Of a DNA stretch of 64,000 nucleotides, positions 26,601 through 35,531 are shown piece after piece (within the stretch, counting starts at the first letter, position 1; each line of letters begins with the position of its first letter). Both the position numbers and the translations under genes were made by a program. Below the pieces are notes generated by a model. That model searched no databases. It was not told the DNA's origin and saw only the letters and a list, made by a program, of their open reading frames with translations. The stretch comes from DAMCZI01 sp032095175 (GTDB taxonomy: Bacteria; Bacillota; Clostridia; Clostridiales; Caloramatoraceae), in contig DAMCZI010000012.1 of NCBI GenBank assembly GCA_032095175.1, positions 1 through 64,000 of the forward strand, written 5' to 3'.

Positions 26601-27050
26601 AAGCTCATCATCAATATTACTGCTTGCCCCAAAAAGAAGCTCTGGGGTTACGCTATATCTTTTCATCTCTGTAATCATGTCTGAAATTATATCAACAAAG
26701 CCCGATTGTTTTGCAGCCCTTGAAAAGAATTTAAGGTCTCCCTTTAATTCATCCATTATTTTGTGTATAAGCATGGACCTTCCCGACGAATCCATATGTA
26801 TACGTGCAAGTCCGCCAACCTCTCCAAACACCCTGTATGCCGTTCTCCTAAAGCTCAGGACCTCAGCCTTAAGTATGTTCTCCTCACCTATTGTATCTAT
26901 AAGGTTTTTCTCACTCTGAAAGGAAAACTGCTCTGGAACAAGCAATATAAGAGGAATCCCTAAATCCTCCTTTATTCTCTCCTTTATATCATTAAGGCAG
27001 TAGCAGCTCTTTCCACACCCTCCACGGCCATATATAAACCTCAGGCTCAT
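23622..27050 (-). CDS. addB: ATP-dependent nuclease subunit B
   Basis: Partner of AddA. The 1142-residue protein starts with a Walker A, IYGRGGCGKSCYCLND, keeps a degenerate helicase-like core, and has the AddB nuclease site RIIDYKSGNKAFNL near residue 960. The iron-sulfur cluster cysteines are visible: one in RYAQCPFSYF (about 785) and three in PCSYCKFSSIC near 1100. These hold the nuclease domain together in AddB. The length fits the family (about 1150-1170). The gene overlaps addA by eight bases. The complete addBA pair indicates that no AdnAB or RecBCD replacement is needed. Confidence 0.97.
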   Translation of the reverse strand: MSLRFIYGRGGCGKSCYCLNDIKERIKEDLGIPLILLVPEQFSFQSEKNLIDTIGEENILKAEVLSFRRTAYRVFGEVGGLARIHMDSSGRSMLIHKIMDELKGDLKFFSRAAKQSGFVDIISDMITEMKRYSVTPELLFGASSNIDDELLRAKLSDIALIYKNFDERLHEKYIDSEDDLTLLYQKLDISSQFNGAEIWIDEFTSFTPQEYGVIEKLLRKASRVNLCLCTDSLGVEGDDTDIFSPVKSTQLKFLKLAGENGIKIEAPVNLNSNRNNRFKESLELAHMEAHIFSYPYKLYNRETEDISIFKAINRYTEVEETARDIVRLVRDCKIRYRDIAVVTGDLDGYEGLFSAIFDEYEIPHFIDKKRDISKSPIVMLILSALEIYTKNWSYEAVFRYLKTGLIDIAAEDVDILENYVLAKGIRGRRWQEERWDYRLNYGFDNEMTQYEKNIIDAANRAKNKITPPLNTFHRRIERAKNVTEMCKALYQFLFDIGIPDKIESLSDYFKSTGELELSGEYNQIWNMIMNLLDQMVEVAGDEEVALDQFIKVLQSGIEQMDIGLIPPSIDQVLVGSVERVRGHAITHLYIVGVNDGIFPSSPKDEGILNDTDRENLYNIGVELAPTVRSKVFEEQFLTYRTLTTPGKYLRISYAIADHEGKSLRPSIIISRLKRIFPKMAEKSNIITGNSDEENLSLVNLPKATFKELVSFVRMEHDGLGVNPIWKDVEGWYMEKEDWEDKCNRIFSGLTYTNQVKLMNPKRVRSLYGKEMYFSVSRIERYAQCPFSYFIQYGLKARERKIFEMSAPDVGSFMHEVMDRFSRELKDENMGWRDVERQWCIDRVSNIVDDIVNKSGDSILVSSKRYKYITERLKRILTRAIWLVALHIKRSGFEPVGYEMAFGVNGEFPPITIELSSGEKINLIGRIDRIDKMDTEDGTYLRIIDYKSGNKAFNLSDVYNGLSIQLLVYLDAMLSQREDKKYLPAGVLYFKIDDPIIKSKGEILDEEIERQIMKKLKMKGLLLADVDVIKEMDREIDGDSTIIPARINKDGSLGRSSAANLEQFEHLRGHVRRKLGELCEDMAEGNIEISPYKKKKETPCSYCKFSSICQFDTSIGDNKYRTIRDMKDDELWKLIMNGGGGNE

Positions 27051-27107
27051 AAAATCCCTCCTTTAAAAGGTGCAAAACACCTGTATATTTATTTTACCAT
27101 ATAAACA

Positions 27108-27175
27108 ATGGCAGCCATATAAGATATAACTTATTTCCAGAAATGCAAATAAGTTATATCTTGTATGGCTGCCAT
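27108..27175. repeat. R3 hairpin, copy 1 (GGCAGCCATATAA element)
   Basis: ATGGCAGCCATATAAGATAT... (27108-27136) pairs over 29 bases with 27147-27175 (one mismatch), with a ten-base loop. A close relative occurs at 39208-39279. It lies between Uma2 and addB, where it could terminate transcription. The outer 15 bp are nearly identical in both copies, suggesting a dispersed element rather than two independent terminators. Confidence 0.8.
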
Positions 27176-27193
27176 TCTCGATAGTATCTAATG

Positions 27194-27769
27194 CTAAACA
27201 ATATGTGCTAAATCTATAATTAAATCCTTAAAAATTCCAACTTGAATTTTATCTTTAATGTTATGAACCTTTACTTCTGAGTATTGCCTGTTTCCATCTA
27301 ATTTATATATCAGAATGTTTCCATTTCTAGGATTTACTATCCAATATTCTTTAACCTCATACTTTTCATATAGATTTAGCTTCTTAACATAATCTTGTGA
27401 AGCTGTTGATGGTGATACTACCTCAATAATCATATCAGGACTTCCAACACAGCCTTTATCGTCAAGTTTGTTCTTGTCACATATTATTGTTATATCTGGT
27501 TGAACAACATTCTTGCTGTTCTCTTTCCTTTGATTTTGTGAAACTAAAATTACATCAAATGGTGCAACATATACCCTGCAATTTTTATCTCTAAGGTAAT
27601 TTCCAATCTGCAAAAAAAGTTCTCCTACAACTTCCTGGTGTATTCTTGATGGAGCTGGGCTCATTAAAAATGGCTCACCCTCTATCAATTCCCATCTTTC
27701 ATCATCAGGCCAGCTTAAGTAATCATTATAAGTATAATCCCCTAATCCACTTTCTTTTGATAATGGCAT
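27194..27769 (-). CDS. Uma2-family (DUF820) putative endonuclease
   Basis: A 191-residue protein of the Uma2/DUF820 family, PD-(D/E)XK nuclease-fold proteins of unclear role found in many copies in some bacteria. Typical blocks: DYLSWPDDERWELIEGEPFLMSPAPSRIHQ at the N-terminus, VQPDITIICDK, MIIEVVSPSTASQDYVKKLNLYEKYEVKEYWIVNP with catalytic Asp, Glu and Lys in the expected order. GGATGTGG precedes the ATG. It stands alone between an ABC transporter and addB. Activity on DNA in cells is not established for most members. Confidence 0.87.
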   Translation of the reverse strand: MPLSKESGLGDYTYNDYLSWPDDERWELIEGEPFLMSPAPSRIHQEVVGELFLQIGNYLRDKNCRVYVAPFDVILVSQNQRKENSKNVVQPDITIICDKNKLDDKGCVGSPDMIIEVVSPSTASQDYVKKLNLYEKYEVKEYWIVNPRNGNILIYKLDGNRQYSEVKVHNIKDKIQVGIFKDLIIDLAHIV

Positions 27770-27879
27770 ATAACCACATCCTTACTGATTCATATATTAA
27801 TACTTATTTGATTATATTACCCCATATATACATTATACCCAATTACCATTTAAACTGCACCATCTTCTTTTCATGCAAT

Positions 27880-29517
27880 TTACTTTGATAACAGCTTTTG
27901 AAACTCCAAGGTATTCGATATATAGTCATAGCTTCCGCTTTGCACTACTTTTCCAGAATCCATCAGAATGATTTCATCAAATTGCTCAAGCTGCTCCCTG
28001 GATAACTTATGAGTAACCATAATTATGGTCTTATTCTTCATATTCATTAAAGTATTCTCCAGGACTTTTGTAGTATTTACATCTGTTGCCGAGAATGGCT
28101 CGTCCATGATACAGATAGGTGTGTCAGCAGTCAGCATACGAATAATACCTAGTATTTGCTTTTCTCCTCCACTTAGAAGCTGGCAGTTATCCTTATCCTG
28201 TATGGTATTCAGCATCTTTAATTTTAGACTGTCCATAATTTTACTCGCTTTAGCTTTGGAATATGAATTAAACAAGGTAACGTTGTTCATAAAATGATCT
28301 GCAAACATATGCTCATTTTGATTAATACAGCATATGATGTTTGAAGTATCCAATGTATATAAGCTGGTGCCATCAATGTAAATACTTCCACAATCAGCTT
28401 CTATGTATTTCATAAGTGTATTAACTATAGTTGATTTTCCAGAACCACTGTGGCCTATCAAGGCATATTTTTTACCCTTCTCAAATCTATAGGAAAAATC
28501 CTTCAGTGAAAAAGCATCATAATTAATGCTAACCTTATCAAAAGTAATATTAGAATCAAACCTATCCTTAGGTATTGTTTCACTTGGTGTATTATCTTCA
28601 ATGTAACCTAAAACCTTTGACTTGATTTCTCTTAATGAATTCATAGTGTTTATGCAATCCAGTATGGTATCAATAGGCTCTATAAAACATTGGATATATC
28701 CAAAGGTCGCAACTCCTGTCCCTATAGTAATTTCACCCTTATACAGCAAAATACCTACTGCAAAAAATGCAGCTACACCAACAAATTTTATAACAAAAGC
28801 ATTGATTATAAGGGTTATAACCTTGAATTTACCATAGTGATATCTCTTATCTGCTGTATCCTTTAAAACCTTTTCGTGTTCACCTTGTATGCTATCCCTT
28901 GTTCTATTGTTAATTAATTTAAATCCTTCCCAAAAATCCTTTATACGGGATACATAACATCCCATCTGTGCTAAATAACTGTTTCGTCTTTTTGATAGGG
29001 TTTTCGCAGTAATTTTAGGCACGAATACCGAAGCAAGGGATGCTAAAAATATAATTAAAGCAATTCTCCAATCTACAAATACAAATAAAAATATTCCATA
29101 GATAATTAGCATATTTATGGATTTTAATATGGCAATCAAGGGAGTTAGATAATCCTGTTCAAGTGCTGTTATATCATTTCCTTGAAGAGAAATATATTCT
29201 CCAATATCTCTCTTTGCAAATCTCTTATAGCTATAGTGTGATATTGCTTTGAAAAAGTCTCTCTTTAATGCCATCTCAAAGCCTATGGCTCCCTTCCAGC
29301 TATAGCTATCAGTAATGAATGCAAATATCAAACCACTTATGATACAAGCAAAATATAAAAGTGTAAGAAGAAAAACTATTTTCATTTCTTTTCCCAAAGC
29401 ATTATCAAATAATAATTTTTGAATATATGGAACAGCAGCTGCTGTCAATGTACATAAAGCCTCGAAAAAAACCTGTATTACAATATACCATTTAATTTTA
29501 CCAATATATTTTTTCAT
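27880..29517 (-). CDS. ABC transporter, fused membrane and ATPase domains
   Basis: A 545-residue half-transporter that would act as a dimer in the membrane. Residues 1 to about 300 form a six-span exporter domain. The ATPase has Walker A GHSGSGKSTIVNTL (around residue 355), signature LLSGGEKQILGIIRML (around 445) and Walker B ICIMDEPFSATD (around 470), and the H-loop MVTHKL. It lacks a peptidase C39 domain, so it is not a classical double-glycine exporter. The ATG at 29517 follows AGGAAG. No adjacent peptide or drug gene reveals the cargo. Confidence 0.87.
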   Translation of the reverse strand: MKKYIGKIKWYIVIQVFFEALCTLTAAAVPYIQKLLFDNALGKEMKIVFLLTLLYFACIISGLIFAFITDSYSWKGAIGFEMALKRDFFKAISHYSYKRFAKRDIGEYISLQGNDITALEQDYLTPLIAILKSINMLIIYGIFLFVFVDWRIALIIFLASLASVFVPKITAKTLSKRRNSYLAQMGCYVSRIKDFWEGFKLINNRTRDSIQGEHEKVLKDTADKRYHYGKFKVITLIINAFVIKFVGVAAFFAVGILLYKGEITIGTGVATFGYIQCFIEPIDTILDCINTMNSLREIKSKVLGYIEDNTPSETIPKDRFDSNITFDKVSINYDAFSLKDFSYRFEKGKKYALIGHSGSGKSTIVNTLMKYIEADCGSIYIDGTSLYTLDTSNIICCINQNEHMFADHFMNNVTLFNSYSKAKASKIMDSLKLKMLNTIQDKDNCQLLSGGEKQILGIIRMLTADTPICIMDEPFSATDVNTTKVLENTLMNMKNKTIIMVTHKLSREQLEQFDEIILMDSGKVVQSGSYDYISNTLEFQKLLSK

Positions 29518-29644
29518 GTTGCACACTTCCTGTCTTAAAATTTCTTAGCACTAGCTCAAAAATAATGCCCCCTCCAAAAATTATAGCATCTAGCTTACTT
29601 ACCTTTCACGTCCACAAACGTTTCTGTAAAGAAATTGATTCTAT

Positions 29645-29753
29645 ATAAATCGCAATAAAGATTTTGAATAATGTATATTGCGATTTATAACTCAAGGAAT
29701 ATACTTTCGTATAAATGCTTAGGGTCGAGCAATGTAGAATCATTTATGCCAAA
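29645..29753 (-). repeat. Double-hairpin element R1, copy B
   Basis: Reverse orientation. H2: ATAAATCGCAATA (29645-29657) with TATTGCGATTTAT (29676-29688), perfect. H1: TTTCGTATAAATG (29705-29717) with CATTTATGCCAAA (29741-29753). The joint reads AACTCAAGGAATATAC, the complement of the joint in copies A and C. It fills most of the gap between the ABC transporter and the next two-component system. Confidence 0.85.
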
Positions 29754-29871
29754 CATATAGGTGCCAACCTCTTAACATTTTAAAATGCTGAGAACCCCTC
29801 TATTAAAAGGAATAATAAGTTTTTTGAAGAATATAAAGGAATAGTACTATTTTAATAATCTTGGAGGAAAA

Positions 29872-30579
29872 ATGGAAAGTAAAATTTTAATTATAGATGA
29901 TGAAAGGGAAATATGTGAAATTCTAAGGGACTACCTTACCCTTGAAGGCTTTAAGGTAGAGCTTTGCCTAAATGGAGAGGATGCTTTAAAAAGATTTTTG
30001 GAGGTTAACCCACAGCTTGTAGTTCTAGATATAATGCTTCCAAGTGTTAGTGGTATTGAGCTGTGCAAGGAATTAAGAGCCATATCAAATGTTCCTATCA
30101 TTATGTTAAGTGCCAAGGGTGGAGATGTAGATAAAATAATAACTCTTGGATTTGGAGCAGATGATTATGTCACAAAGCCCTTTTCACCAGCAGAAATGGT
30201 AGCAAGAATAAAGGCTCAGTTAAGGAGATTCACTAAGCTAAATGTTAAGGAAGAGGATTTGAAGGTTCTTATATTTGGGGAGCTGTATATAGATAGTAAA
30301 AGCTATAGGGTGCGTTCCTTTGGGCGAGAATTAGACTTATCAGCAAAAGAGTTTGAGATGCTGTGGTTTTTAGCTAAAAACAAGGGGCAGGTATTTTCCA
30401 AGGAACAAATATTTGACCATGTTTGGGGCTTTAATGAATATGGCGACATTAACACCATCACTGTTCATATAAGAAAGATAAGAGAAAAAATTGAAAAAGA
30501 TCCTGCAAACCCTAAATATATAAAAACAGTATGGGGAATAGGGTATAAATTTGAATATATTGAAGGTGATGACAATTGA
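29872..30579 (+). CDS. OmpR/PhoB-family response regulator
   Basis: A 235-residue regulator. Acidic pocket DDEREI at residues 9-14, phosphoacceptor Asp53 in LVVLDIMLPSVSG, Lys102 in VTKPF. The winged helix ends TVHIRKIREKIEKDPANPKYIKTVWGIGYKFEY. A strong TTGGAGG precedes the ATG. The stop overlaps the TTG of the kinase gene, so the pair is coupled. An ABC transporter of the efflux/FtsX type lies downstream, as in many antibiotic-sensing modules of Firmicutes, and is the most likely target. Confidence 0.94.
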   Translation: MESKILIIDDEREICEILRDYLTLEGFKVELCLNGEDALKRFLEVNPQLVVLDIMLPSVSGIELCKELRAISNVPIIMLSAKGGDVDKIITLGFGADDYVTKPFSPAEMVARIKAQLRRFTKLNVKEEDLKVLIFGELYIDSKSYRVRSFGRELDLSAKEFEMLWFLAKNKGQVFSKEQIFDHVWGFNEYGDINTITVHIRKIREKIEKDPANPKYIKTVWGIGYKFEYIEGDDN

Positions 30580-31997
30580 AAAGCAACAAAATCGAGAGGA
30601 ACCTTCTCAGAATTAATGTATTAATAATTATAGTTATAATTGTAGGAATAATAGCAAGTATGCATTTATTAAAGGTTCATAATGATAATTTATCGAATAA
30701 CAACAGAATTAATAAAGCAAGGATATTAACCTCTAAGGCACTTTTACTAAGCAAGCAGATATTTAAAGAGAACTCCCCACAACTAAAAAACATATTGGAC
30801 TATGAATTGAAGGCCTATCATGGAGAACTAGACATTATTGATCTTAAGGGTGAAGTAAAGTATTCCTCAAGTAAATCCTATACACCTATACATATTGAAA
30901 GCCAACTTCAAGTAGACTCAAGCTTTCAAAAGGACAATAAAGGAATGACTAAAATTACATTTCCAGTGGTAATTGATGGAGAACAAGGGGGAAATGCAAT
31001 TTTTATACTTCCATATGACAAGATAGTAGACGAGGGATTTGTAAAACATGACATATACCCATATATACCAATTTTAATTGCTGCCTTTATCTCATCAATT
31101 CTTCTTCTATATTTAAGAAAATACTTAAAAAAAGAGATAATCAATCCTTTGAAGGATTTAAATAAAGCCAGCGAAGCTATTGCAAAGGGAGATTTCTCTG
31201 AAAAGATAAATCATAATGATTTTAATGAAATTGGAACCTTTGCAGCAAATTTTGAATTCATGAGAGATGAGCTTAAAAATTCACTAGAAAAACAGAAGGT
31301 TTTAGAAAAATCCCGAAAAGAGCTTATTGCATGTATTTCCCATGACTTAAGAACTCCATTATCCTCTATTAACGCCTATGTCGAGGGTATAAGGGATGGA
31401 ATTTGTAGAGACGAGGAAATGCTTAAAAGATACATAGATATAATTTATAAAAAAACATCTGATCTAAGCAATTTGATACAGGATTTATTCCTGCACTCTC
31501 AAATTGAAGCAGAGGAATTATCTATCAATAAGAAAGAAGTATATTCCAGAGAGCTTCTGTTAAAAATCCTATTACCCCTAAAAGAGCAATATACTAAACA
31601 AGGCATAAATCTAATTATAGAGGAGCCCCTTCCTGAGCTTTTAATAAATGTTGATGAGATGAGGATAGAACAGGTAATATTAAATCTTCTGGAAAACAGT
31701 AAAAAGTATTCAAAGGAAGGAAAAAGCATTTACTTTAGATGTTTTAAGAAAGAGCAGTATCTTGTTGTTGAAGTAGAAGATGAAGGTATTGGTATCGATT
31801 CAAAGGACATGCCATTTATATTTGATAAATTCTATAGAGGAGAAAAGTCAAGAAACACATCGACAGGTGGTGCAGGGCTTGGATTGTCTATTTGTAAATA
31901 TATCGTAGAAAAGCATGGGGGAAGGATCTATGCAGAAGCAAACATTGGTGAAGGAAGTAAATTCTCCTTTGAAATCAAGGCATATTCAAGAAAATAG
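30576..31997 (+). CDS. Sensor histidine kinase
   Basis: A 473-residue classical kinase: one N-terminal span (LIIVIIVGIIASMHLL, about 15-31), an extracytoplasmic sensor domain of about 120 residues, a second span near 160-178, HAMP (LKDLNKASEAIAKGDFSEKI), His256 in CISHDLRTPLSS, and the ATPase with NLLENSKKYS, DEGIGI and GGAGLGLSICKYIVEKHGG. It starts at a TTG that overlaps the regulator's stop codon. It is not of the short BceS type that senses through an ABC permease; it has its own sensor domain. Confidence 0.92.
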   Translation: MKSNKIERNLLRINVLIIIVIIVGIIASMHLLKVHNDNLSNNNRINKARILTSKALLLSKQIFKENSPQLKNILDYELKAYHGELDIIDLKGEVKYSSSKSYTPIHIESQLQVDSSFQKDNKGMTKITFPVVIDGEQGGNAIFILPYDKIVDEGFVKHDIYPYIPILIAAFISSILLLYLRKYLKKEIINPLKDLNKASEAIAKGDFSEKINHNDFNEIGTFAANFEFMRDELKNSLEKQKVLEKSRKELIACISHDLRTPLSSINAYVEGIRDGICRDEEMLKRYIDIIYKKTSDLSNLIQDLFLHSQIEAEELSINKKEVYSRELLLKILLPLKEQYTKQGINLIIEEPLPELLINVDEMRIEQVILNLLENSKKYSKEGKSIYFRCFKKEQYLVVEVEDEGIGIDSKDMPFIFDKFYRGEKSRNTSTGGAGLGLSICKYIVEKHGGRIYAEANIGEGSKFSFEIKAYSRK

Positions 31998-32084
31998 CTA
32001 GCCAATATTTCCTTGAATATGCCTAAAATCTGTGGATAACATTTAATACTTTCTTAATATTCGAATAATGGTTGTATAAGGTCT

Positions 32085-32230
32085 GGTCTTTATCATTATA
32101 TATATGTTGCAAAAATTCTATTACATTTCATCTTCACAAACATCCTCAGGTCAGACCAATATAGCAGGGCTGTTTGTAAAAATGAAATGTAAGATTTTTA
32201 ATGCAACATATATGGTATAAGATAAAGACC
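32085..32230. repeat. R2-family long palindrome, best-preserved copy
   Basis: A 146-bp imperfect inverted repeat: GGTCTTTATC (32085-32094) and GATAAAGACC (32221-32230) are the outer ends. TATATATGTTGCAAAAATTCT and its complement follow, then the TTACATTTCATCTTCACAAACA block. The centre is about 25 bp. It separates the kinase gene from the ABC ATPase gene and would sit in their transcript as a long hairpin. Confidence 0.7.
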
Positions 32231-32252
32231 TTTATTTTTGGGAGGGTTTAGC

Positions 32253-33011
32253 ATGAATAAGGTAATAATCAGAACAGAGGATCTATGTAAAACCTATGTT
32301 AGCGAAGGAGAAGGTGTACATGTTATTAAAAATGTAAATATAGAAATATATGAAGGCGATTTCACTGTTATAATGGGAAGCTCCGGTTCAGGGAAATCAA
32401 CTCTTCTTTACTTGTTAAGTGGCTTGGAAACCATAACTTCAGGAGAAGTAGATGTTTTAGAAACAAGTATGAAGGAATTAAAAGGAAAGAGCCTAGCTGA
32501 ATTTAGGAGAAATACAATTGGCTTTATATTTCAAGCAATCAACTTAGTACCAAGCCTTTCACTCTTAGAAAATGTTATTCTTCCAGGATATCTTGTTGAT
32601 AGAAATAAGCATAGGGTAGATAAAAGAGCCGAAGACCTTTTAGAATTAATGGAGGTACTAGAACAGAAGAACAGAATGCCCTCCCAGGTTTCTGGAGGAC
32701 AGCAGCAGAGGGCAGCAATAGCCAGAGCATTAATTAATAATCCAAGTATATTGTTTGCAGATGAACCAACAGGTGCATTGAATTCAACATCAGGAGAAAA
32801 TGTCCTAGATCAATTAACAGAGTTAAATAGAAAGGGACAAACAATTGTAATGGTAACTCATGATCTGAAGGCTGCAGTTAGAGCCAACAGAATACTGTTT
32901 TTAAGGGATGGAAGGATAGATGGAGATCTACCTCTTCCTAAATACAATAAAGCCGAAAAAGAGTATCGAGAAAAAGAAGTATTCTCATACCTTACTGAGA
33001 TGGGGTGGTAG
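32253..33011 (+). CDS. ABC transporter ATPase (MacB/LolD-like)
   Basis: A 252-residue ATPase of the efflux/lipoprotein-type class. Walker A GSSGSGKSTLLYLL (about residue 45), Q-loop FIFQAINLVPSLS, signature VSGGQQQRAAIARAL (about 145), Walker B SILFADEPTGAL, H-loop MVTHDLKAA. GGAGGG precedes the ATG at 32253, and the stop is one base before the permease ATG. These ATPases pair with FtsX-fold permeases as mechanotransmission machines. The upstream two-component system probably controls it. Confidence 0.93.
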   Translation: MNKVIIRTEDLCKTYVSEGEGVHVIKNVNIEIYEGDFTVIMGSSGSGKSTLLYLLSGLETITSGEVDVLETSMKELKGKSLAEFRRNTIGFIFQAINLVPSLSLLENVILPGYLVDRNKHRVDKRAEDLLELMEVLEQKNRMPSQVSGGQQQRAAIARALINNPSILFADEPTGALNSTSGENVLDQLTELNRKGQTIVMVTHDLKAAVRANRILFLRDGRIDGDLPLPKYNKAEKEYREKEVFSYLTEMGW

Positions 33012-33012
33012 T

Positions 33013-35379
33013 ATGAGAAGCATATTTTTAATGACCTGGAAAAATATAAAGAGAAAAAAGCTGCAGAATATATTAATATTCATGATAATATTTTTAGCCT
33101 CCCTGATGTTTTCAACTTCATTGGTTATGCTTGAGGGAATCAAAGAACCATTAGCTAAAACTCATAAGGAATTAAACGGTTTTGATGAATGTATTTTTTT
33201 ATACCCCTCAAAGGATAAAAGTATCACAAAGTTTTTTAAGGATAGAAAAGAGGTTAGAGAAATCTCAATATCTAAATGCTGTGCAGGGATAATAGATCCC
33301 TCACTAAATAATAAAAAGATACCTGTGTACTTTAATGTACAGGAAAAGGAAAATAAGGACATAGGAATAGATAAGCTTAAAATTCTAGAGGGAATACAAA
33401 CCAAATCACCAAAGGATGGAGAAGCCTGGATTCCATCGGCCTATGCAAAAAAGTTTAATATTAAAATAGGTGATATACTTTCATTTAATATAGAAAAACA
33501 AAAGGTTAATTTAAGGATATCTGGAATCGTTGTTGACCCTGAATTCAATTCTATTAATTTTGGAGTAGCTAGATTATGGGTAAATAAGGGCTATTTGGAA
33601 AAAAACGTTGTTGAGCAAAATGTCCAAGAGGCTATTAGCTTAAAGTTATATGATTCTAAAGAAGGCAATAAAATCTGGAATGATTTCAATGAGCATTTTA
33701 AAAATATAGTAACACCCCTTAGATTTCAATATGAAGAATTTGTATTGTCTTATAATGCTGTAAACAACATATTAGGTGCAATCCTATTTATATTATCTAT
33801 GTTAATAGTTTTATTTACAACTATAGTTATAGCCTTTACAATATCAAATATGTTTTTCGCAGATTATAAGATTATAGGAGTTATAGAAGCATTGGGATTT
33901 AAAAAGATAGAAATATTGTTTATATATTTGCTTCAATTCCTATTATTATCATCAGTAAGCGCACCTATTGGTATATTCTTTAGCAGAGGAATTTCTAAGC
34001 TTTTACTCAGTGAATCCTTTATAGCGCTGGGTTTCGGTGAATTTAACCCCAATATTGCCCAGGTTGGGCTAATATCCTTTTTCATTGTAGTTTCAATAAT
34101 AGTTGCTGCGACCCTGATAACCTCTTTAAAGACACTAAAGGTAAACCCTGTAGAAGCTATCAGATTAGGCAGTCTTCCATCAAAAGGGAGCAAAAAATCT
34201 TCATTAAGTTTAGTAAGACTTAAAAAATTTCCACTAAGTTTATGCATTGCATTGAAAAATATAGCCGCTAACAAAAGAGAAACTGCAGTTATGTTCATAT
34301 TGATGTTCTTATGCTTTTATATAACCATCTTTTCTTTAAACATTAATAAATCCATGGACATGATAGGAGACAATTCTTCATACTGGGGATTTGAAAAATG
34401 TGATGTTTCAATCAAAGCAAAGGATAATGCCTCTCAGGATAGATTTGATAAAATAATAAAGATAATAGAGCAGGATAGTAGAGTTCAGACGGTAGCGATG
34501 TCAAACTCCTATACAAAAGCAGGTATAGGCAAATATAAAGATATGCCAGCAAGAAACTTTTTTATACCTATATATGATAAACCCCTTGGTGAATTAGGTT
34601 TAGAAAATCTAAGAGGACGAAATCCAGAAAATGAAGGAGAAGTGTCTATCGCTATTAATACATGTAAGAATTATGGGAAGGATATAGGTGATTATATAAC
34701 TCTATATATTAACGGGCAAGAGAAAAAATTCCTTGTAACTGGTGTATATCAAATCATGAATAACCTGGGCTACGGCTTCAGAATACAATATGATGAATTA
34801 AAAAAAATCGATCCATCATTTGAAATAGACGTATCCAAGCAGGCCAGTATTTCATTAAAAGATTTTAGCTACAGGGAATCATTTATGAAGGATATTATTA
34901 AAAACTATGGCAGGGAATTTGAGGTAGTAAAGGGAAATATATATTTAAAAGATATAGCAAGCAGTTCCACTTCCATCATTAATAAAGTATGCTTGGGAAT
35001 AACAATTTCCTTCTTTATTGCAGCCTTTGTTTGCATATTCAATTTTATATTAATAGGTATTTATCAAAACAAAAAAAGCTTAGGAATATTCAAAGCCCTT
35101 GGAGTTGATGATAGAACCCTTATATTATCAAATATAATAAGAGTAATATTGACAAGCTTAGCTGGATTTATAACTGCATTCCCTATAATTAAGGCAACAG
35201 CAAGCAGCATAATGGGTAAAGCTCTAAGCAGCTATGGAGTGCAGAAATTTCCCTTAATAAGTAATGACATTGGCTTAGCTATAGCAGTGCCCTTAATACT
35301 GGTTCTAGTAACTCTTGCCTCAACTATTCCTTCAAGTTCAATGTTAAATATTAATAGTAAAGAACTTATAAGTGAATAA
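33013..35379 (+). CDS. FtsX-type ABC transporter permease
   Basis: A 788-residue permease with two FtsX domains. An N-terminal span (NILIFMIIFLASLMFSTSLVML) is followed by a 200-residue extracytoplasmic region, three spans (about 275-400, with the NPVEAIR motif after them), then a second span at about 440, another extracytoplasmic region of 200 residues, and a last set of three spans (about 655-780). The ATG at 33013 overlaps no other start and is only one base after the ATPase stop. The large outer loops are typical of the group exporting or dislodging lipids, peptides or antibiotics. The substrate is unknown. Confidence 0.9.
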   Translation: MRSIFLMTWKNIKRKKLQNILIFMIIFLASLMFSTSLVMLEGIKEPLAKTHKELNGFDECIFLYPSKDKSITKFFKDRKEVREISISKCCAGIIDPSLNNKKIPVYFNVQEKENKDIGIDKLKILEGIQTKSPKDGEAWIPSAYAKKFNIKIGDILSFNIEKQKVNLRISGIVVDPEFNSINFGVARLWVNKGYLEKNVVEQNVQEAISLKLYDSKEGNKIWNDFNEHFKNIVTPLRFQYEEFVLSYNAVNNILGAILFILSMLIVLFTTIVIAFTISNMFFADYKIIGVIEALGFKKIEILFIYLLQFLLLSSVSAPIGIFFSRGISKLLLSESFIALGFGEFNPNIAQVGLISFFIVVSIIVAATLITSLKTLKVNPVEAIRLGSLPSKGSKKSSLSLVRLKKFPLSLCIALKNIAANKRETAVMFILMFLCFYITIFSLNINKSMDMIGDNSSYWGFEKCDVSIKAKDNASQDRFDKIIKIIEQDSRVQTVAMSNSYTKAGIGKYKDMPARNFFIPIYDKPLGELGLENLRGRNPENEGEVSIAINTCKNYGKDIGDYITLYINGQEKKFLVTGVYQIMNNLGYGFRIQYDELKKIDPSFEIDVSKQASISLKDFSYRESFMKDIIKNYGREFEVVKGNIYLKDIASSSTSIINKVCLGITISFFIAAFVCIFNFILIGIYQNKKSLGIFKALGVDDRTLILSNIIRVILTSLAGFITAFPIIKATASSIMGKALSSYGVQKFPLISNDIGLAIAVPLILVLVTLASTIPSSSMLNINSKELISE

Positions 35380-35387
35380 AAAGCACT

Positions 35388-35531
35388 GGGGTTGTAGCAC
35401 ACCTTATATGTCGGAGTAACAGGTACTTGAGTTTTGAATTGTTTAATTAAAGCATCTGACAATGCTTTTAATTAAGTAATTCAAGACTCAAGTGCCTGCC
35501 GCCCAGGAATAACCATTGTGCAGCAACCCCG
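35388..35531. repeat. 144-bp near-palindrome after the permease gene
   Basis: GGGGTTGTAGCACA at one end and TGTGCAGCAACCCC at the other, CAGGTACTTGAGTTTTGAATT versus the complement of AATTCAAGACTCAAGTGCCTG inside, and TTTAATTAAAGCAT/ATGCTTTTAATTAA at the centre. About 60 bp per arm, mostly complementary. It has no coding capacity. Unlike R1-R3 it was found only once in the window. It may terminate transcription or be a small transposon-derived palindrome. Confidence 0.65.

Noticed and set aside
27880..29517. ABC half-transporter as a bacteriocin exporter
   Set aside because: No C39 peptidase domain, no double-glycine leader peptide gene nearby, and no link to the uviAB module 10 kb away.
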